A DNA stretch of 64,000 bases from Lepidurus packardi (GCA_023053545.1 JAKZAN010000004.1:9300001-9364000); one strand, 5' to 3'; positions 14,001-25,498 are shown, counted from the stretch's first letter. A program made the numbers and translations. The notes: generated from the sequence alone by a model not told the origin.

Positions 14001-16097
14001 CATGCGTGGAGTTTTAAAATCTCTCCTATATACCACCACTAACTTCTTTTAAAGGGGAAATTTCAAGTGGTCTTCACGCTAGTGGTGCCGTGTGTCAGGA
14101 GAATTACGTCACGCAACAAAAGATCCTTTTCTATACCATCTCAATTATACATGACTGTCCCCTAATTATATGCCCCGAAAGTATCATATAGCTTTGAACT
14201 CAAATGCATATACAGCCTGACTAATTATCACTATAATGAAATAGTATCCCATATATTAAAATATCTAATTTTTCATATTTTCATAAAAGAAAAAAATAAA
14301 AGTATTTTTAGTTGTCACTGAATGTGATTTTCACGTTTCTCCTTCCGGCGGAAGTTTGGATCCTTTACCCCCGTCAAACATATTTCGTCCTTGTGTCGCC
14401 TTGATGATGCAAACAAAACTTTTCGCTAACATAAACTCGTCACCTGACTAAAAAAATTTAGAAATCCCAGGTGAATGACATAATGCATCAGACTTTCACA
14501 TATGACAACTGCAAACAAGGGAAAATGGTCCTTATCTAATCTTCTATAGACATTTTACCTTAATCTACGTAGAAAAAGTCAATTTCCACTTGCATTAGAC
14601 AATACAACTACGATAGTTAAACGTTAACTTTAATAATAATAGTTACACGTTAGTACACACTTTTTCAAACAAGCTCACTTAAAATGAGGAATGGCCTAAT
14701 ATAAATTTAACATATTGAAAAGAACAAAGTAAAACCTTTTTTACCTAATCTTCTATACACAACTCGCCGTAATCTGCCAACGAAAGTATAATTCCAGGTA
14801 AAACAAATCAAATACTGATCGTAATGTAAAAAAAGCCAGTAATGAATTTCAACAAATTTATCAATTTCTTACTTTGACTTCTCAATAAATGTATTCTATT
14901 TAAGATACTTGAGATTTATTACAACTTCCTAATTCTATCACAGCAATCATAATACAGCATTGCTATTTCAAATTTATACATTAAACAAACTAAACTGCAA
15001 ATCACCTCGCATTTTGCACTTTTTATTGTAATATTACAACTTGGGAACTTCTTAAATGTACATTTATAAGGTACCACACTATTCAATTACAAAAAATACA
15101 AAATTTCTTGCAATGTTGTTTATAATGTTCTTGCAATGTTGCTTGCAATTACAATGACATTTATACTGCAAATTTACCGCAGCGAGTTCTAATGAAAGTA
15201 GAAATAAATCTCAATTTCGAATTTTTAATCCTGACCTTGTCTCTTTAGAAGGTTCCCTAAACGACGGAGAGTGAGGATCACGGAAATGGGTAATTTTCTG
15301 CGTCCAGACATGTCCTTCGGTAATTGAACTTAATGATTGAACTAATCATTACACGCTTGGTGATTTCTAGCACTGTTTTTCCATTCATCTTAAGTGACGC
15401 TTAACTGTCTTTGACGTCAAATTGAAAGACCGGACATTGCAATGGACATTACAATGAATCTAAAAGTAAGTCTTTTTTATACCCACTTTCGCTTTCCATT
15501 TGGATTGTAGTAGGGGGAGGAAGTGAAGATTTATATAAGATTTCCCCTTCAGCACCGGAAAAAGAACCCCACACGAAACAGGGCCATTTAATAGCGCAAT
15601 GGAAGGAAAGTAACAATTTGCCTTATCGCGATAAGAATTGTCTATTGTTAACACCGGCTATCACCGCCAAAAATTTGCATCAACGAAATTAAAAAAAGAC
15701 GCAATTGTTCTGGCTCTGCCTAACAACCAAATCCCTTCTCCTGAAATACATTTCAAAATCAGAATACGTCTGCATAGTCCAAGGGACGTTAATTATTTTT
15801 TTATTTATTTTTTTGTTTAGCCTGACATTGGTCATGAAAAGGTCGTCGACTCAACTGAACACCATAAGTGCAACAATGCATTAATAATGAAGAGCAAAAA
15901 CTCGTAAACCCGTAGAACATAACGTTTCCCTTCGTCGCCTTCATTACTCCTATAAAGGACCTTGTATTTGTCATGGATCCACGAAAAATAAAATAAAAAA
16001 CCTTTCAAATCAAAGCTCGTGCTCAAAAACTCGTTTTTACCCCAAACTTTTTAACCGTCACATAAGTATGAAATTCACACAAAAATAAACAACTTAC
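8013..16097. other. Gene-free stretch with very AT-rich blocks
   Basis: Very AT-rich blocks lie at about 8850..9480, 10550..10900, 11650..12110 and 14200..15200. The third contains a perfect hairpin built on ATTTAAATAGAAT (about 11885..11925). A C run lies near 8570. Octamers occur at 8228 and 15673. No protein-like frame was recognised. Confidence 0.6.
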
Positions 16098-16220
16098 CTT
16101 GACGTTCTTCAAATAACCTCCAAAGAAAATAACCTCAAAGTCATCGCAATTTCCTATCAACTTTGCTAAAAATCCATTCGAAATCGTTCCACTCACTTGT
16201 AGACACCAAAAGGACCAATT
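16098..16220 (-). CDS. Possible coding exon ending in a consensus splice donor (unassigned)
   Basis: The frame is open for 41 codons after a TAA and ends AAG followed by GTAAGT. The encoded peptide contains SGTISNGFLAKLIGN and then DDFEVIFFGGYLKNVK. It has no ATG, so it would be internal or start downstream of an acceptor (a CTACAAG near 16195 is possible). By eye it faintly recalls the start of Abraxas-type MPN proteins (Ser-Gly, then an acidic residue, then a Gly-containing strand), but the key EGFLLG motif is absent and no matching next exon was found downstream. A chance open frame is quite possible. Confidence 0.15.
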
Positions 16221-19200
16221 TTATATTCTGAGCTTTGCCAATATCATCAACTTTCCCACGTCTTCTAGCAAGCAAACTAAACTAAACGCTTTTTTCGCCC
16301 TTTCAGTCACTCTAGCCCTTAAAAATATTGGCTGAAAATCGTTTCTGGAAAGCCGCCGTGTTTCGGCCAGTAAAGTCAGTAAAGCCTTATCGCATTGTTT
16401 GCTTGGACGCTTGGACCAAGGGAGGCTATTCCCCCAATTTCGTAACTGTTTGCTGCTGTACAGAGCTTCTCCGTCTCAAACGAAATCCCTTCGAATTATC
16501 CATCACTATCGATGTAGCCGAAAAGAACAGATCCGATAAGAAGGATAGTTTTCCTTATCCCCCTGGAAATAAATTGTGTTTATGTTGAAGCGATGTCTAT
16601 TTTATGTTGCGATGAGAATTAAAAAGAAAGGAAAAGAAATCGAACTTGACAACGTTACCGGAAATGACGAAGGCCAAATTTGAAAATGCTAATGTCGTCG
16701 GCCAAGTGCCACCTTTTTAGAACCCATGTGAGAATGGATACGACGAAGCTGTCTCTTTCTCTTTTGCTGAGGAAGGCTTTAGGACCCCTTTTTGTCTCTT
16801 TCTTATTTCTTTTTTTTTTCTTCAGTGTGCGCAGTTTAATGTCAAACCGCCAAGTCCAAGCAACAATTTCAGAGTCCCATGTGAAGTTTAACACACACGG
16901 TTTTCTGGCCATGCTAATGAGTCCAGATTGAGAGGAACTTTAGGGGGGTTGCTGGTCGAGCATCTTAACACACAACCAGACTTTTGGGCAGAGGAATTAG
17001 TGACAAGCCAGAAAAAAAGTGATAGCCACTCTAAGCTTATCTTTTCGTTGTCCCGAAACGAAAGCAAACTGCTCAAGCTGTTCAAGTTTTTCCTCCCATT
17101 ATAATAATTCATAAAGTAATAATAGCTAGGACAGCCAGCAGGCTTCTGGTGAGTGGTCAACTTTTTTCTTTTTTTTTTTAAAAAAAAAACTACGTACCGG
17201 AGGTAAAAAGAACCCGTCATCCACCGCTTGTGAATGAATAATAAATGAACAAGAAAGGGTGGGGCCATTATTGAACCTGATTGCTACCAATCTATTGCTT
17301 CGGTCTTAGCATCTCAACCCCCCCCCCCCAATGCAATCAACCCAAATACCAAATTCCGTGTTTGCTTGACCGATAAGTTTATTTTTTCCTATTTTATTAA
17401 ACGTACTTCTATTCGAAATGGCTTGAACAAGGAATCATCTCGTCAAAGCATTCGTGAAAGCAATCCGTAATCGGAAGATCTACGGATTATACCAAAGCTT
17501 TAAGAATGAATGAAAGAAAGCAACAGAAATAAGTAATATTTCCATTATTAGCATACTCTGAAGACTGAATGGCTACAAGTTAGCAATGAGTGGAGAAACT
17601 GGGGAGATGAAAAATCAATAAACTCATAATTTGATCTTGCACAACAAAACCTGTAGATAGAGGAACGAAGTAAGAACTTACAGTGAATAGGGTAAATAAG
17701 CGGCTATCCAATATGGCTACCGTAAGGCTGAGGAGTTGATCTACGGGAGCTACGGGGCCATACTGGTACAGCATGGTAGAGCTTTTGCAGTCTTTAAGGG
17801 ATAATAGTTCCTTTATTTTTGACTGTCTACAACCCGTGTAAAACGTTCAGCTTATGGCTTTGTCTAGTTTCTGGTGGGGAACTGAAACTCACCGAAAAGT
17901 GTAATAGTATTGACCACGATTCGCAGTTCATTCATATTCTAACTTGGGCCAACTTAGAAGATGAGTTTTTCTCCGGTTGGACTTTTAGTTAAGCCTAATG
18001 AAGTGATCGGAATTAAATTCAAATGGTCAGAGAATTATTTGAGAATTATTCTTCACATAACGATATAACTGTAGCAAAAACAAGCCAGCTTGGCTTGATT
18101 TTAGATTTTGACGTGATCTACTCGCGAATTAGTGATCTACTTAGTGATCTACTCGCGACTTGTGGGGCCTAGGTATCAATAATGAACGCCTAACATACAT
18201 ACGAGCTTGTAATGCAACCATTCGTGTTCTACTATTAGTGTTCCGTTTTACCACTTTTTAAAGCCTTGCAAATTGTGATTATTTCTTGATTTTTTCTAGG
18301 TTACGGTTTTATCTACATTAGCTACGCTGACCCCCACGCAACAGTTATTCCCACGCAGTATGCCAAGCTCCCGTGTATATAGCGTGACTTACACGTTCCG
18401 CGAAAAAGCCCCAATCCATTTCGGTACGAAGCTACTGGTAAATGACGTATTTTTTTTATAACTATCTGACTATGCGTGCCTTGTAGTTAGTTGTATAGGA
18501 GGCTATTAGTGTACGGTAGCTTATGTTCAGCCTTTTTGAGTGGGCAGCAGTGGGTGAACAATGGCCATCTCATTGTCGAGTTTACTTTCCTGACATATGT
18601 GACGGGTCTGCTGAGAAGGTACGATAGGAATATAATAGGATTTCAATTAGCTCAACCCCCCATACCCTCCAGACGTCTTTATTGACCTTCCACTCGATGT
18701 TTCGTGGCATTTAAAGTGGCGAGAAGGGAACGAAAAGTACTACCAGACGACCAAGACCACCCACAGACCCATATCCTATACTATTTCTACTACCCAATGT
18801 GCCACATCCAATCTTCACTGTAGCCTGTAAGTGTCAGGAATTTAACTCACCATTACAGTCTTGCTCCGACAAACGCGAAATCAATACTCATACTCCCCGA
18901 GTAGCCTATGTCTTTTACTACCTCCTAAACCGTACCCTCCGGTAAAAAATATAAAGAATATCCATTACTAATTCCGATCTAGTATGGCCTCTAATAACGT
19001 TCTCAATTTTCCCGTGTCATTGTCTGGCAAGTGGCATGTAACACTTGTATAATGGAAAAGGAATCTGTTCCTTTTCCCTGCCTGGAGCCAAAGATGCCAA
19101 CAGGAAAAGGAGAACGACATAAGCGTCATATCCATTAGCATGAGTGGTTCCTTGCGGAAAATTTTCCAACTTTTGGTTCCACTGGAGAGAAACCGACAAG

Positions 19201-19458
19201 GGAAGAATAAACAGAAAAAAAACCTGCTTGGAAAATGCTATGATTTGGAAGTCTCGTTATCTCTTTAATGTCAGGTATAGCACAGTACGTATATATATAC
19301 ATTGTGCGGCACGTCTGCATGGGGACTTGAACGCGTCTACAAATTATTCTCTCTGTTAGGCATTGAAATAGAAATAGAAAAATGAAAAAAGAGGGGACTG
19401 CAGCAAAGCGTGTCCGGCAAACGAAGCGGACCATATCTACCATCCCGTGCTATTTCAT
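16221..19458. other. Non-coding stretch
   Basis: Contains a T11-A10 palindrome (17169..17189), a C run near 17320, the palindrome AAGCCAGCTTGGCTT near 18082 and the GTGATCTACT repeat. No gene recognised. Confidence 0.6.
18113..18161. repeat. Short tandem repeat of GTGATCTACT units
   Basis: GTGATCTACT occurs three times in 49 bases, twice followed by CGCGA. It is a small local duplication with no evident function. Confidence 0.6.
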
Positions 19459-19531
19459 GGCAACGGCGTCACGTGAGATAAGTCACTTCCGCTCCGACTG
19501 AAATCACGACGGAAGTGGAGGCTTTGTTGCC
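19459..19531. promoter_or_regulatory. Orphan promoter-like block with dyad ETS sites and E-box
   Basis: The block reads GGCAAC, CACGTG (19470..19475), CACTTCCG (19484..19491), then the mirror CGGAAGTG (19510..19517) and GTTGCC (19526..19531). Paired CGGAAGT (ETS/GABP class) and CACGTG sites are typical of TATA-less promoters of widely expressed animal genes and can be bidirectional. A possible donor (CAG followed by GTACAT) lies about 35 bases to the right. No convincing gene was found on either side, so it may be an enhancer, the promoter of an unrecognised gene, or chance. Confidence 0.3.
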
Positions 19532-20396
19532 GTGCTACGCCGTGTTGACCTGACTGGCAAAACAGGTACATTATTATTCTCCCCTTTAACAGTGGGACCT
19601 GTGCCCGGGCTAGCAATCACTTTCTTCACGGCATGACCTCCGCAACAATTATTCGCCAGTCATCCCAAACCTAGCAAAGCAGGAGAATGAGGTTGGCTCT
19701 TACATTATATAGAACCGTCTTTGTACACCTTGTTTTTATGCAAATACGCTTTTAAAGAGATTTAATACTAACAAAGTGGGGAGTACCGATCCTGCGGACA
19801 GCAATACTAACAGCTTCGAGGAAAACCCTGCAAGAACTTGTAGAGGAGAGCTAAAGAGTACACGGGGGACGTCAAATAACAAAGAAAAAAGACGAATCGA
19901 TGACCCTATCGTTTTCCTAACCGCCGCCCATGCTGAAGCTGCTGGACGGCTAGGCAATACACCCAATACATAGGTAGGAGAATCCACAGAAGCGGATCGA
20001 ACTGAGGAAGCATCCGGAATTAGGACAGTCAGCGGGCTTAGGAAGTCGTTTGTGAAGGGGAAGAGTGGAAATGGACGTTGGTAAATCGCCAGTTCTCGCC
20101 ATTGTCCAATCTCGCTCTGTGATCAGTGTTGACTTTAACCCTTTCCTTGATCTACCACATTCTTCACCTGCGTCATCACCTTCTTCACTTTTCATGCTGA
20201 ACACCCATATGAGGCGTAGTTGTGAAAATAAGTTAAATTGAATAAGTCACAAAAAACTGAATTTAACTTACTTGAAAGAGTGTTCTTCTTCTTTCACGGC
20301 AAAAATACTCAAAGCAAACAAATTCAAATATTGTAAAACGGAATCCAATATTGCAACTGAAATTTTTTAAAAATAAGCTTTTTACGCCAAATCGAA

Positions 20397-20678
20397 TGGC
20401 TCATTCACGCACTGCTGTTGATAGTAGCACTGGCTATCCCGACCGTTTTGAAATTACTACTGCTTGAGACACGCATGTTAAAATGAAGGTTTAGGCTAGG
20501 TTACATTAAGTTAGATTAGGTTACATTAGGTTAGGTTACGTTAGGTTAGGTTAACATGTGTTAATTCTTGGTTCTAAGCACCCTGCAGCAAAATAAGACT
20601 CTGGTATGGTTTGCTGCGGATCGCTAGGCCCATCCTACAACCTGGCTGAAATCCGCGCAGCACTGCGTGAATGAGCCA
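20397..20678. mobile_element. Inverted-repeat unit enclosing telomere-like TTAGG pentamers
   Basis: The arms 20397..20417 and 20658..20678 are complementary at 20 of 21 positions, starting TGGCTCATTCACGCA. They bound 282 bp that hold the TTAGG block. No target duplication or transposase was seen. It could be a MITE-like fold-back that captured telomere sequence, or a scar of double-strand-break repair flanked by an inverted duplication. Confidence 0.5.
20491..20555 (+). repeat. Interstitial degenerate (TTAGG)n telomere-type repeat
   Basis: Thirteen pentamers follow one another in perfect register. Six are exact TTAGG; the others (CTAGG, TTACA, TTAAG, TTAGA, TTACG, TTAAC) differ by one or two bases. 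TTAGG is the ancestral arthropod telomere repeat, so this is probably an old internal telomeric insertion or a telomere-derived part of a repeat family. Confidence 0.8.
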
Positions 20679-21486
20679 CTCGTTGCTAAATGTGCCAAAC
20701 GGGTTTTCCCGATTTATGTCAAATATTAATGACGCTACAATAATGACCGAAAATATCATTGCAAATGTTCTGATCCGATTCGCGATTTTTGTTAAGTAAA
20801 TGCTATAGAAGCACTGAAACTTAAAAACATTCAAATTAGTTTTACATATATTTTTGATCCAAGAACACCGAGTTCCGCCTTTAGATTTATTGCGACTATC
20901 TGTACAGAGTTTTAGACTTGATTTGCATGCTAATCGCCATTTTACATGCAAAGTTCCTTCACACAACCATCGGGTGCTGACAACTCAAACGCTATGCCCA
21001 TTAGCTTTGGACTCGGGTGATTAAGGCAACGTGTCCAACACAATAAGTTTTTGAGCTTATTCTCGTTAATATACACAACCCGCTACACTCTTTTCTTTTA
21101 AACCAACAAGAAAAAATGAACAAGAAATTCTTTAAAAAATATTTCAAACAAAACGACGCAAAGATAAAGATAATAAAACCTAAAGGAAAAATCAACACAT
21201 TGCCAAAGAATGAAAGACACACGTCTATCGCCAAAACTTCCAGCCAAGGACAAAGAAAAAAAAAAGAAAAAATGGGGAAAAATATGTAAACAAATGTGCG
21301 CTATGGTCATTTCCTCTGTCAAGGTAAAGTGTTGTTTGCCTTAATGAACCATGACAAAAAACCGGGATGATAAACAACATCACATTTATCTTAACACTCT
21401 TATGTACACGGAGCCCCTTCCGCTGGTAATATCTTACCTTCCTAATGGTCTTCCTTCGCCCAAAGGCAAAAGTTTTTTGTCGAGTT
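20679..21486. other. 3' flank of the KLF gene
   Basis: AT-rich, no gene recognised. An ATTTGCAT octamer lies at 20921..20928, an AATAAA on the minus strand near 20886, and a T8-A12 palindrome just beyond at 21512..21531. Confidence 0.6.
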
Positions 21487-21504
21487 TTTAATTTTAAGTT
21501 TAAT
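21487..21504 (-). terminator. Candidate poly(A) signals (ATTAAA) of the KLF gene
   Basis: On the minus strand two ATTAAA hexamers (21499..21504 and 21487..21492) lie about 125-145 bases after the KLF stop. No canonical AATAAA was found in the first 600 bases downstream; the nearest one noticed is near 20886..20891. Use of either site is not established. Confidence 0.25.
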
Positions 21505-21630
21505 TTTCTTCTTTTTTTTAAAAAAAAAAAAGCTTAAAATGCATTTAGAATTTCTGGCGCCAAGTACGTCGGGACCCTGTTTGAATGAATTGTCTTAAAC
21601 AGAAAAAAAGAGGAAAAGAAACTATACTAG

Positions 21631-22923
21631 TCAAACGGTAATGTGGCGTTTCATATGCAAAGCTAAATGGTCGGACCGCGAAAAGGCTCGTTCACATAAA
21701 CGGCAATGGAAAGGTCGATCGCCCGTGTGTTTACGGTAATGTCGGGTCAATTCATCGGACCTTGCGAATTTCCATCCGCAGCCCTTCCAGGAACACTGGT
21801 ACGGCTTTTCACCCGTATGGGTCCGCAGATGCGCTTTAAGATGCGACGACTTGGTATAGGTTTTCACACATCCGGCAAAGGAACACGTGTGGGTCGTGAC
21901 TTTCTTCCGACCCCATCTCCGGCGACCCCTTTTCACCTTAACAGGCGTTTCAGGTGGGAATCCAGGTCCAGAGCCATTCACCCCTCCGCCGCCGCCGCAA
22001 CCCAGATTGCTTGAAACACTCAGCAAATTGGGGTCTCCGTTGTTGAGGTTGTGACTCGCCATGACATTGCCGCAGCCGCGTAACGCAAACAAGTTAGCGT
22101 TGGAGGGCGCGAATAGCCTGCCGTTACCATGAAAACTGGGGGGACCTCCTCCAAAGCGCTGCTGCTGCTGCTGGAGGGGTGGCGGTGGCTGCATAGAATG
22201 ATGATACACTTGGTTATGGTACGCGGTGGCTGCACTATTGTGAGTATGGAGCGGGGATTCGGTTTGAGGGTTGCTCACCGGATGCAAAAAGCTGTTGCTG
22301 CTGTTGTTGTTGATGCTGTGACTGATGGAAGGAACGGGAGAGGTGTCCACAGAAGAGGTATCGATGGAGTGGCTATAGAAAGTATTGCCGGTTGCATCGC
22401 GGATGATCCCATTATAGAGGAAGTGATGATCTCCTCTAGCAGGGTGGAGTCCGTTCATGCCGACACCAGTCCTGACGCCAAGGTCTCCACTGCGGTTTTC
22501 GGTCAGGGAAGTAGGGCTCGGGTGGCTAGAGTACACGTTGGGACCACTGTACCGCGGCTGGGGGTCGTACGTGCCGTAGCTTTGCAAGGTTCCATAAGGA
22601 TTCGCGTGGTACGGGGACGCCACTCCTGCCTCCACAGGTTCTTGTTTGATGTCGATGGAAGTGGAGCCTCCTGGAGACGTGCAAGCGGCCGCGGAGGCTG
22701 GAGACTCGCCGCTGACACTGTAAGTGTACGAAGAATGGTGGTGGTCGTAATCGTTGGCGTAATTGAAACTCCGTGATGGATCGGCGGTTTGGACGGCTGG
22801 GGGTCGATGGGTATGATGGTAGGCACTAGGATTGTTGTGGCTGATGGTGGAGGAGTTTAACGGCAGGGGTCCGTTGGACGCAGGGACTTCTTCCAAGAGG
22901 ACGCTTTCAATGTCCTGCCACAT
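21631..22923 (-). CDS. Krüppel-like factor, exon 2 (KLF1/2/4-type C2H2 transcription factor)
   Basis: This exon encodes nearly all of a nuclear sequence-specific transcription factor expected to bind GC-rich/CACCC boxes. It opens after a good acceptor (pyrimidine-rich, ending TTGTAG) and closes with TGA at 21631. In the 436-residue product (short start) the order is: an acidic/hydrophobic N-terminus ([12 protein letters not shown]); Ser/His/Pro-rich low complexity; a SUMO-type IKQEP motif near residue 98; a Gln run after PPPP; a Gly run; a basic stretch ([13 protein letters not shown], about 334-347) that is a likely nuclear signal; and three zinc fingers at about 353-375, 383-405 and 413-433. 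Spacings are C-x4-C-x12-H-x3-H twice, then C-x2-C-x12-H-x3-H, with seven-residue TGEKPYQ-type linkers and the family hallmarks [17 protein letters not shown] and RSDHLALH. The protein ends three residues after the last His, as in KLFs. The RGRR-W-RK lead-in and [21 protein letters not shown] favour the KLF1/2/4 branch over KLF5 or KLF6/7. No frame damage is seen. The exact orthologue (for example dar1) is not settled. Confidence 0.95.
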   Translation of the reverse strand: MWQDIESVLLEEVPASNGPLPLNSSTISHNNPSAYHHTHRPPAVQTADPSRSFNYANDYDHHHSSYTYSVSGESPASAAACTSPGGSTSIDIKQEPVEAGVASPYHANPYGTLQSYGTYDPQPRYSGPNVYSSHPSPTSLTENRSGDLGVRTGVGMNGLHPARGDHHFLYNGIIRDATGNTFYSHSIDTSSVDTSPVPSISHSINNNSSNSFLHPVSNPQTESPLHTHNSAATAYHNQVYHHSMQPPPPLQQQQQRFGGGPPSFHGNGRLFAPSNANLFALRGCGNVMASHNLNNGDPNLLSVSSNLGCGGGGGVNGSGPGFPPETPVKVKRGRRRWGRKKVTTHTCSFAGCVKTYTKSSHLKAHLRTHTGEKPYQCSWKGCGWKFARSDELTRHYRKHTGDRPFHCRLCERAFSRSDHLALHMKRHITV

Positions 22924-25134
22924 CTACAAGGAATAAAATATAGGAATAAATACAAAAGGGGAAGAATGAGAAGGACAAGAGGCATAAACCACGTGAAAGA
23001 TGAGACGACTCGTGGACCGTAAACTTATGACATTTAATACACCCCACCAGATCTGAAATAATAGCTACCGATACGGATATTTTCCCTTTTTTACCTGACG
23101 ACCATTAAGTATAGAGTAATACCTTCCCCCCTTACCAGATATACAACAGACAAACAAATGGCTTTTGCTTTCGGAATTGCCACCTTTTCCCATAAGTTAC
23201 GGTGTGCGATCACAAAAGAATCTCTCTTTTTTAGAGGGGGGATATGGGGAAAAAATTCCTATCGAAAGTTATTCTTTGCATTTCGCATGGTCCATCATCT
23301 TACTTCCTGCAAGACAAAAAATAAAAGAAGGAAAAAATAGCCTGGCGCGTGCCAAGCCACGCGATGGTATCGGCGGACACACGCTGGTCCGTGTCTTGGT
23401 CACACCAACGTGAACATCGTGAGAAGTGGATGTCTCACGCTCCTCCGGACACCTCCATGAATCTTGCTGCAAATGGATTACGGCGCATGGACGTATATAT
23501 GTAAGCCACCGAAATGCCCGACTGTGTTAAATTCTATAGCCTCCAACGTTGTAAACTAAAGGCTCCACAATGATGATAAGAAAAAAAAAACTAAATCTAT
23601 TTGAAAAAAAAATGTTTTCCTTGCATAGTTCTCCCGGCCCGGATGGCTCTCTGCCAAAACAACTAGAACATCCAGAAGATTGCTGGTGTTATATACACAC
23701 ACATATACATCGCTAGACAAAGAGAAGAACGATATATACCCCCAAGAAAAAAAAGAGAAAACTAGTAAATGGTTCCAGTTCCTTTCGGTATACGGCAACA
23801 GGTGAAAACTTGGACTGAAATCTCGTTTTCTTTTTCGCTGTCGCTTTTTCCATAGCGTCCAATATATAAAGCGTTGGGAAGCTATTGCCCTGTCAAGGGC
23901 AACCGCACATGCAATTCAGGTCCTTGGCGTAATGCTCCAGTGCAGAATTCCATTACCTTTGCTTTGCTTCCGAGATTCCAACAACAGTTTGGGGAACGGT
24001 GTGCACGATGGTGTCGAATTTTCATTTTTTAAGGGAATATAAAGGTGCAAGAACCGTACTGACGATATCTTTGAACGACCCGATCCAGAAACAAATGAAT
24101 CGTTTTTCTATCGCTATAGGAACAATTGCAGGGAGCCATAAAGTAAGCGCCGGGTCATAAACAATCGGAAAATCAAGATTAGACGTGAGTTGTATAGTCT
24201 TAAAGCCGACTTTATAGCCGCTATACACATGTGATGGGGCGCCTCTCATTCCAAGCCAGTTAGAACTACATACGAGGATTGAAAAATACCCGACCTAAAG
24301 TATCAGGAGAGAGAGGGAAAAAAATATATAAAATGGGATGCATCAAGATAAGCCACACAGCTCTGTATATCGCGGGTCATCAATTAGCTATATTGTCTAT
24401 TGGCTCACAAAAACCAAGCCAAGGCTCTCTATGTGTTACCTTTAATCTTCCGATCCAGGGACACAACTCCTAGCATTTTATATCCAGTCCCCTATTTTTC
24501 CAATCGCATTTCAACACCAAAGAAACTTACTGGCTTGGTCTTGGAATAATCGTAACATAAAAAAACTGCTGCACGGGTCGTAATAACAACGCCATATACT
24601 ATAGACGACCTAATCATCCTGAAGGCATGAAATGGGATTTATTAATGAATAAAAAAGAAGGGGGAAAGGCAATAGAAAGCACGAAAAAGAAGTGCACCAT
24701 AAAGCAATCTTTTTAAGAGACATTTGTTGGTCGCCGCATATTATACGTGAAAGGTCATAAGAAATAAGGTGGTTCATAATTCATGGCGGACTTGCTACCT
24801 TCTATAAAGAGGGGGGACGACCGAGCGACTAATATGTGCAATACTCGGCGAGTGACAGCAATCACCCGCGTTTTTGTATAAATGAGAAATTAAGAATGGA
24901 TGACACAGCTGAGTAATGAAAACGACAAAACGAACCGTGTTAACCCGGGATAAGAAATATGGTTAGCTTATCGACCATACAATAATGAAACAAGAGCTGG
25001 ACCCATTCCATTTCCTTCCCTGATTTGTCCCCTTTGTTTTTCTGCCGAATCCAGACAGACTAATTCAGACAGGCAGATTCCTTTTTTTGTACAATTTCGA
25101 AAGATAAAAATTAATAAAAGAAAATGAAACTTAC
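22924..25134 (-). other. Intron 1 of the Krüppel-like factor gene
   Basis: This 2.2-kb phase-0 GT-AG intron has donor GTAAGT and an acceptor ending TTCCTTGTAG. It is AT-rich with short CA/TA runs (about 23694..23708) and poly-A tracts, and has no open frame resembling a protein. It may carry regulatory sites, but none can be assigned from sequence alone. Confidence 0.8.
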
Positions 25135-25230
25135 TTCGGTAAAATCTGCCATGGTGGCCGAGCGAGAGTATAACCCTAGCCCGGCTCCGGAAGAACCCAC
25201 CGGGACTATGACAGCCGTCGCTACAGACAT
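25135..25230 (-). CDS. Krüppel-like factor, exon 1 (short N-terminal coding exon, two possible starts)
   Basis: The strongest start is the ATG at 25150..25152, which sits in a perfect Kozak context (GCCACCATGG). It encodes MADFTE, then a textbook donor GTAAGT at 25129..25134. The codons end in phase 0, so they join exon 2 as [18 protein letters not shown]. The same frame stays open upstream to another ATG at 25228..25230, which would add 26 residues beginning MSVATAVIVP. A TGA four codons further up (25240..25242) closes the frame. The upstream ATG has T at -3 and is a weak start, so most ribosomes probably use the second ATG; a longer form by weak initiation is possible. The feature covers the longer option. 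Joining is inferred from splice signals and frame, not from transcript data. Confidence 0.75.
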
Positions 25231-25326
25231 CGAACGTGTTCAGCGAGTTTTGGGGGATGAATGAATTTCAATTCATGAAATAAGGAGTCCAGAAATGGTC
25301 TATTCCAGGCACGTTTGTTTTACTCT

Positions 25327-25449
25327 TTAAGTCATCGAAAAGCACTGTTTAACGAGACACACACCAAATGTTATTGTTGTCTGAATCTTTTCCTTTGAAT
25401 CGCTTCGGCAAAATACTATCTTGCAATAGGACGCACAAATTCGTTGCAT
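25327..25449 (-). CDS. Upstream ORF in the putative 5' leader of the KLF gene
   Basis: The open frame starts MQRICASYCK, is 40 codons long and ends in TAA about 100 bases before the first in-frame KLF ATG. It resembles no known protein. If transcription begins near the TATA-like box at 25492..25498, this would be the first ATG met by scanning ribosomes and could dampen KLF translation. That role is inferred from position only. Confidence 0.25.
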   Translation of the reverse strand: MQRICASYCKIVFCRSDSKEKIQTTITFGVCLVKQCFSMT

Positions 25450-25491
25450 GCCCTTTCAGAACAACTTAAAAACGAACCAAAAACAACATTA

Positions 25492-25498
25492 ATTTATA
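25492..25498 (-). promoter_or_regulatory. TATA-like box upstream of the KLF gene
   Basis: The minus strand reads TATAAAT about 340 bases upstream of the preferred KLF start. A start site about 30 bases downstream (near 25468) would give an unspliced leader of roughly 310 bases. TATA-like strings are frequent in AT-rich DNA, so this is only a candidate. Confidence 0.25.

Noticed and set aside
20574-20966. Minus-strand 130-codon frame overlapping the TTAGG unit
   Set aside because: It begins at TTG, has no recognised domain, and partly consists of the 21-bp inverted-repeat arm.
22129-22776. 215-codon plus-strand frame and other frames inside 21631..22923
   Set aside because: Shadows of the GC-richer KLF coding exon on the opposite strand.
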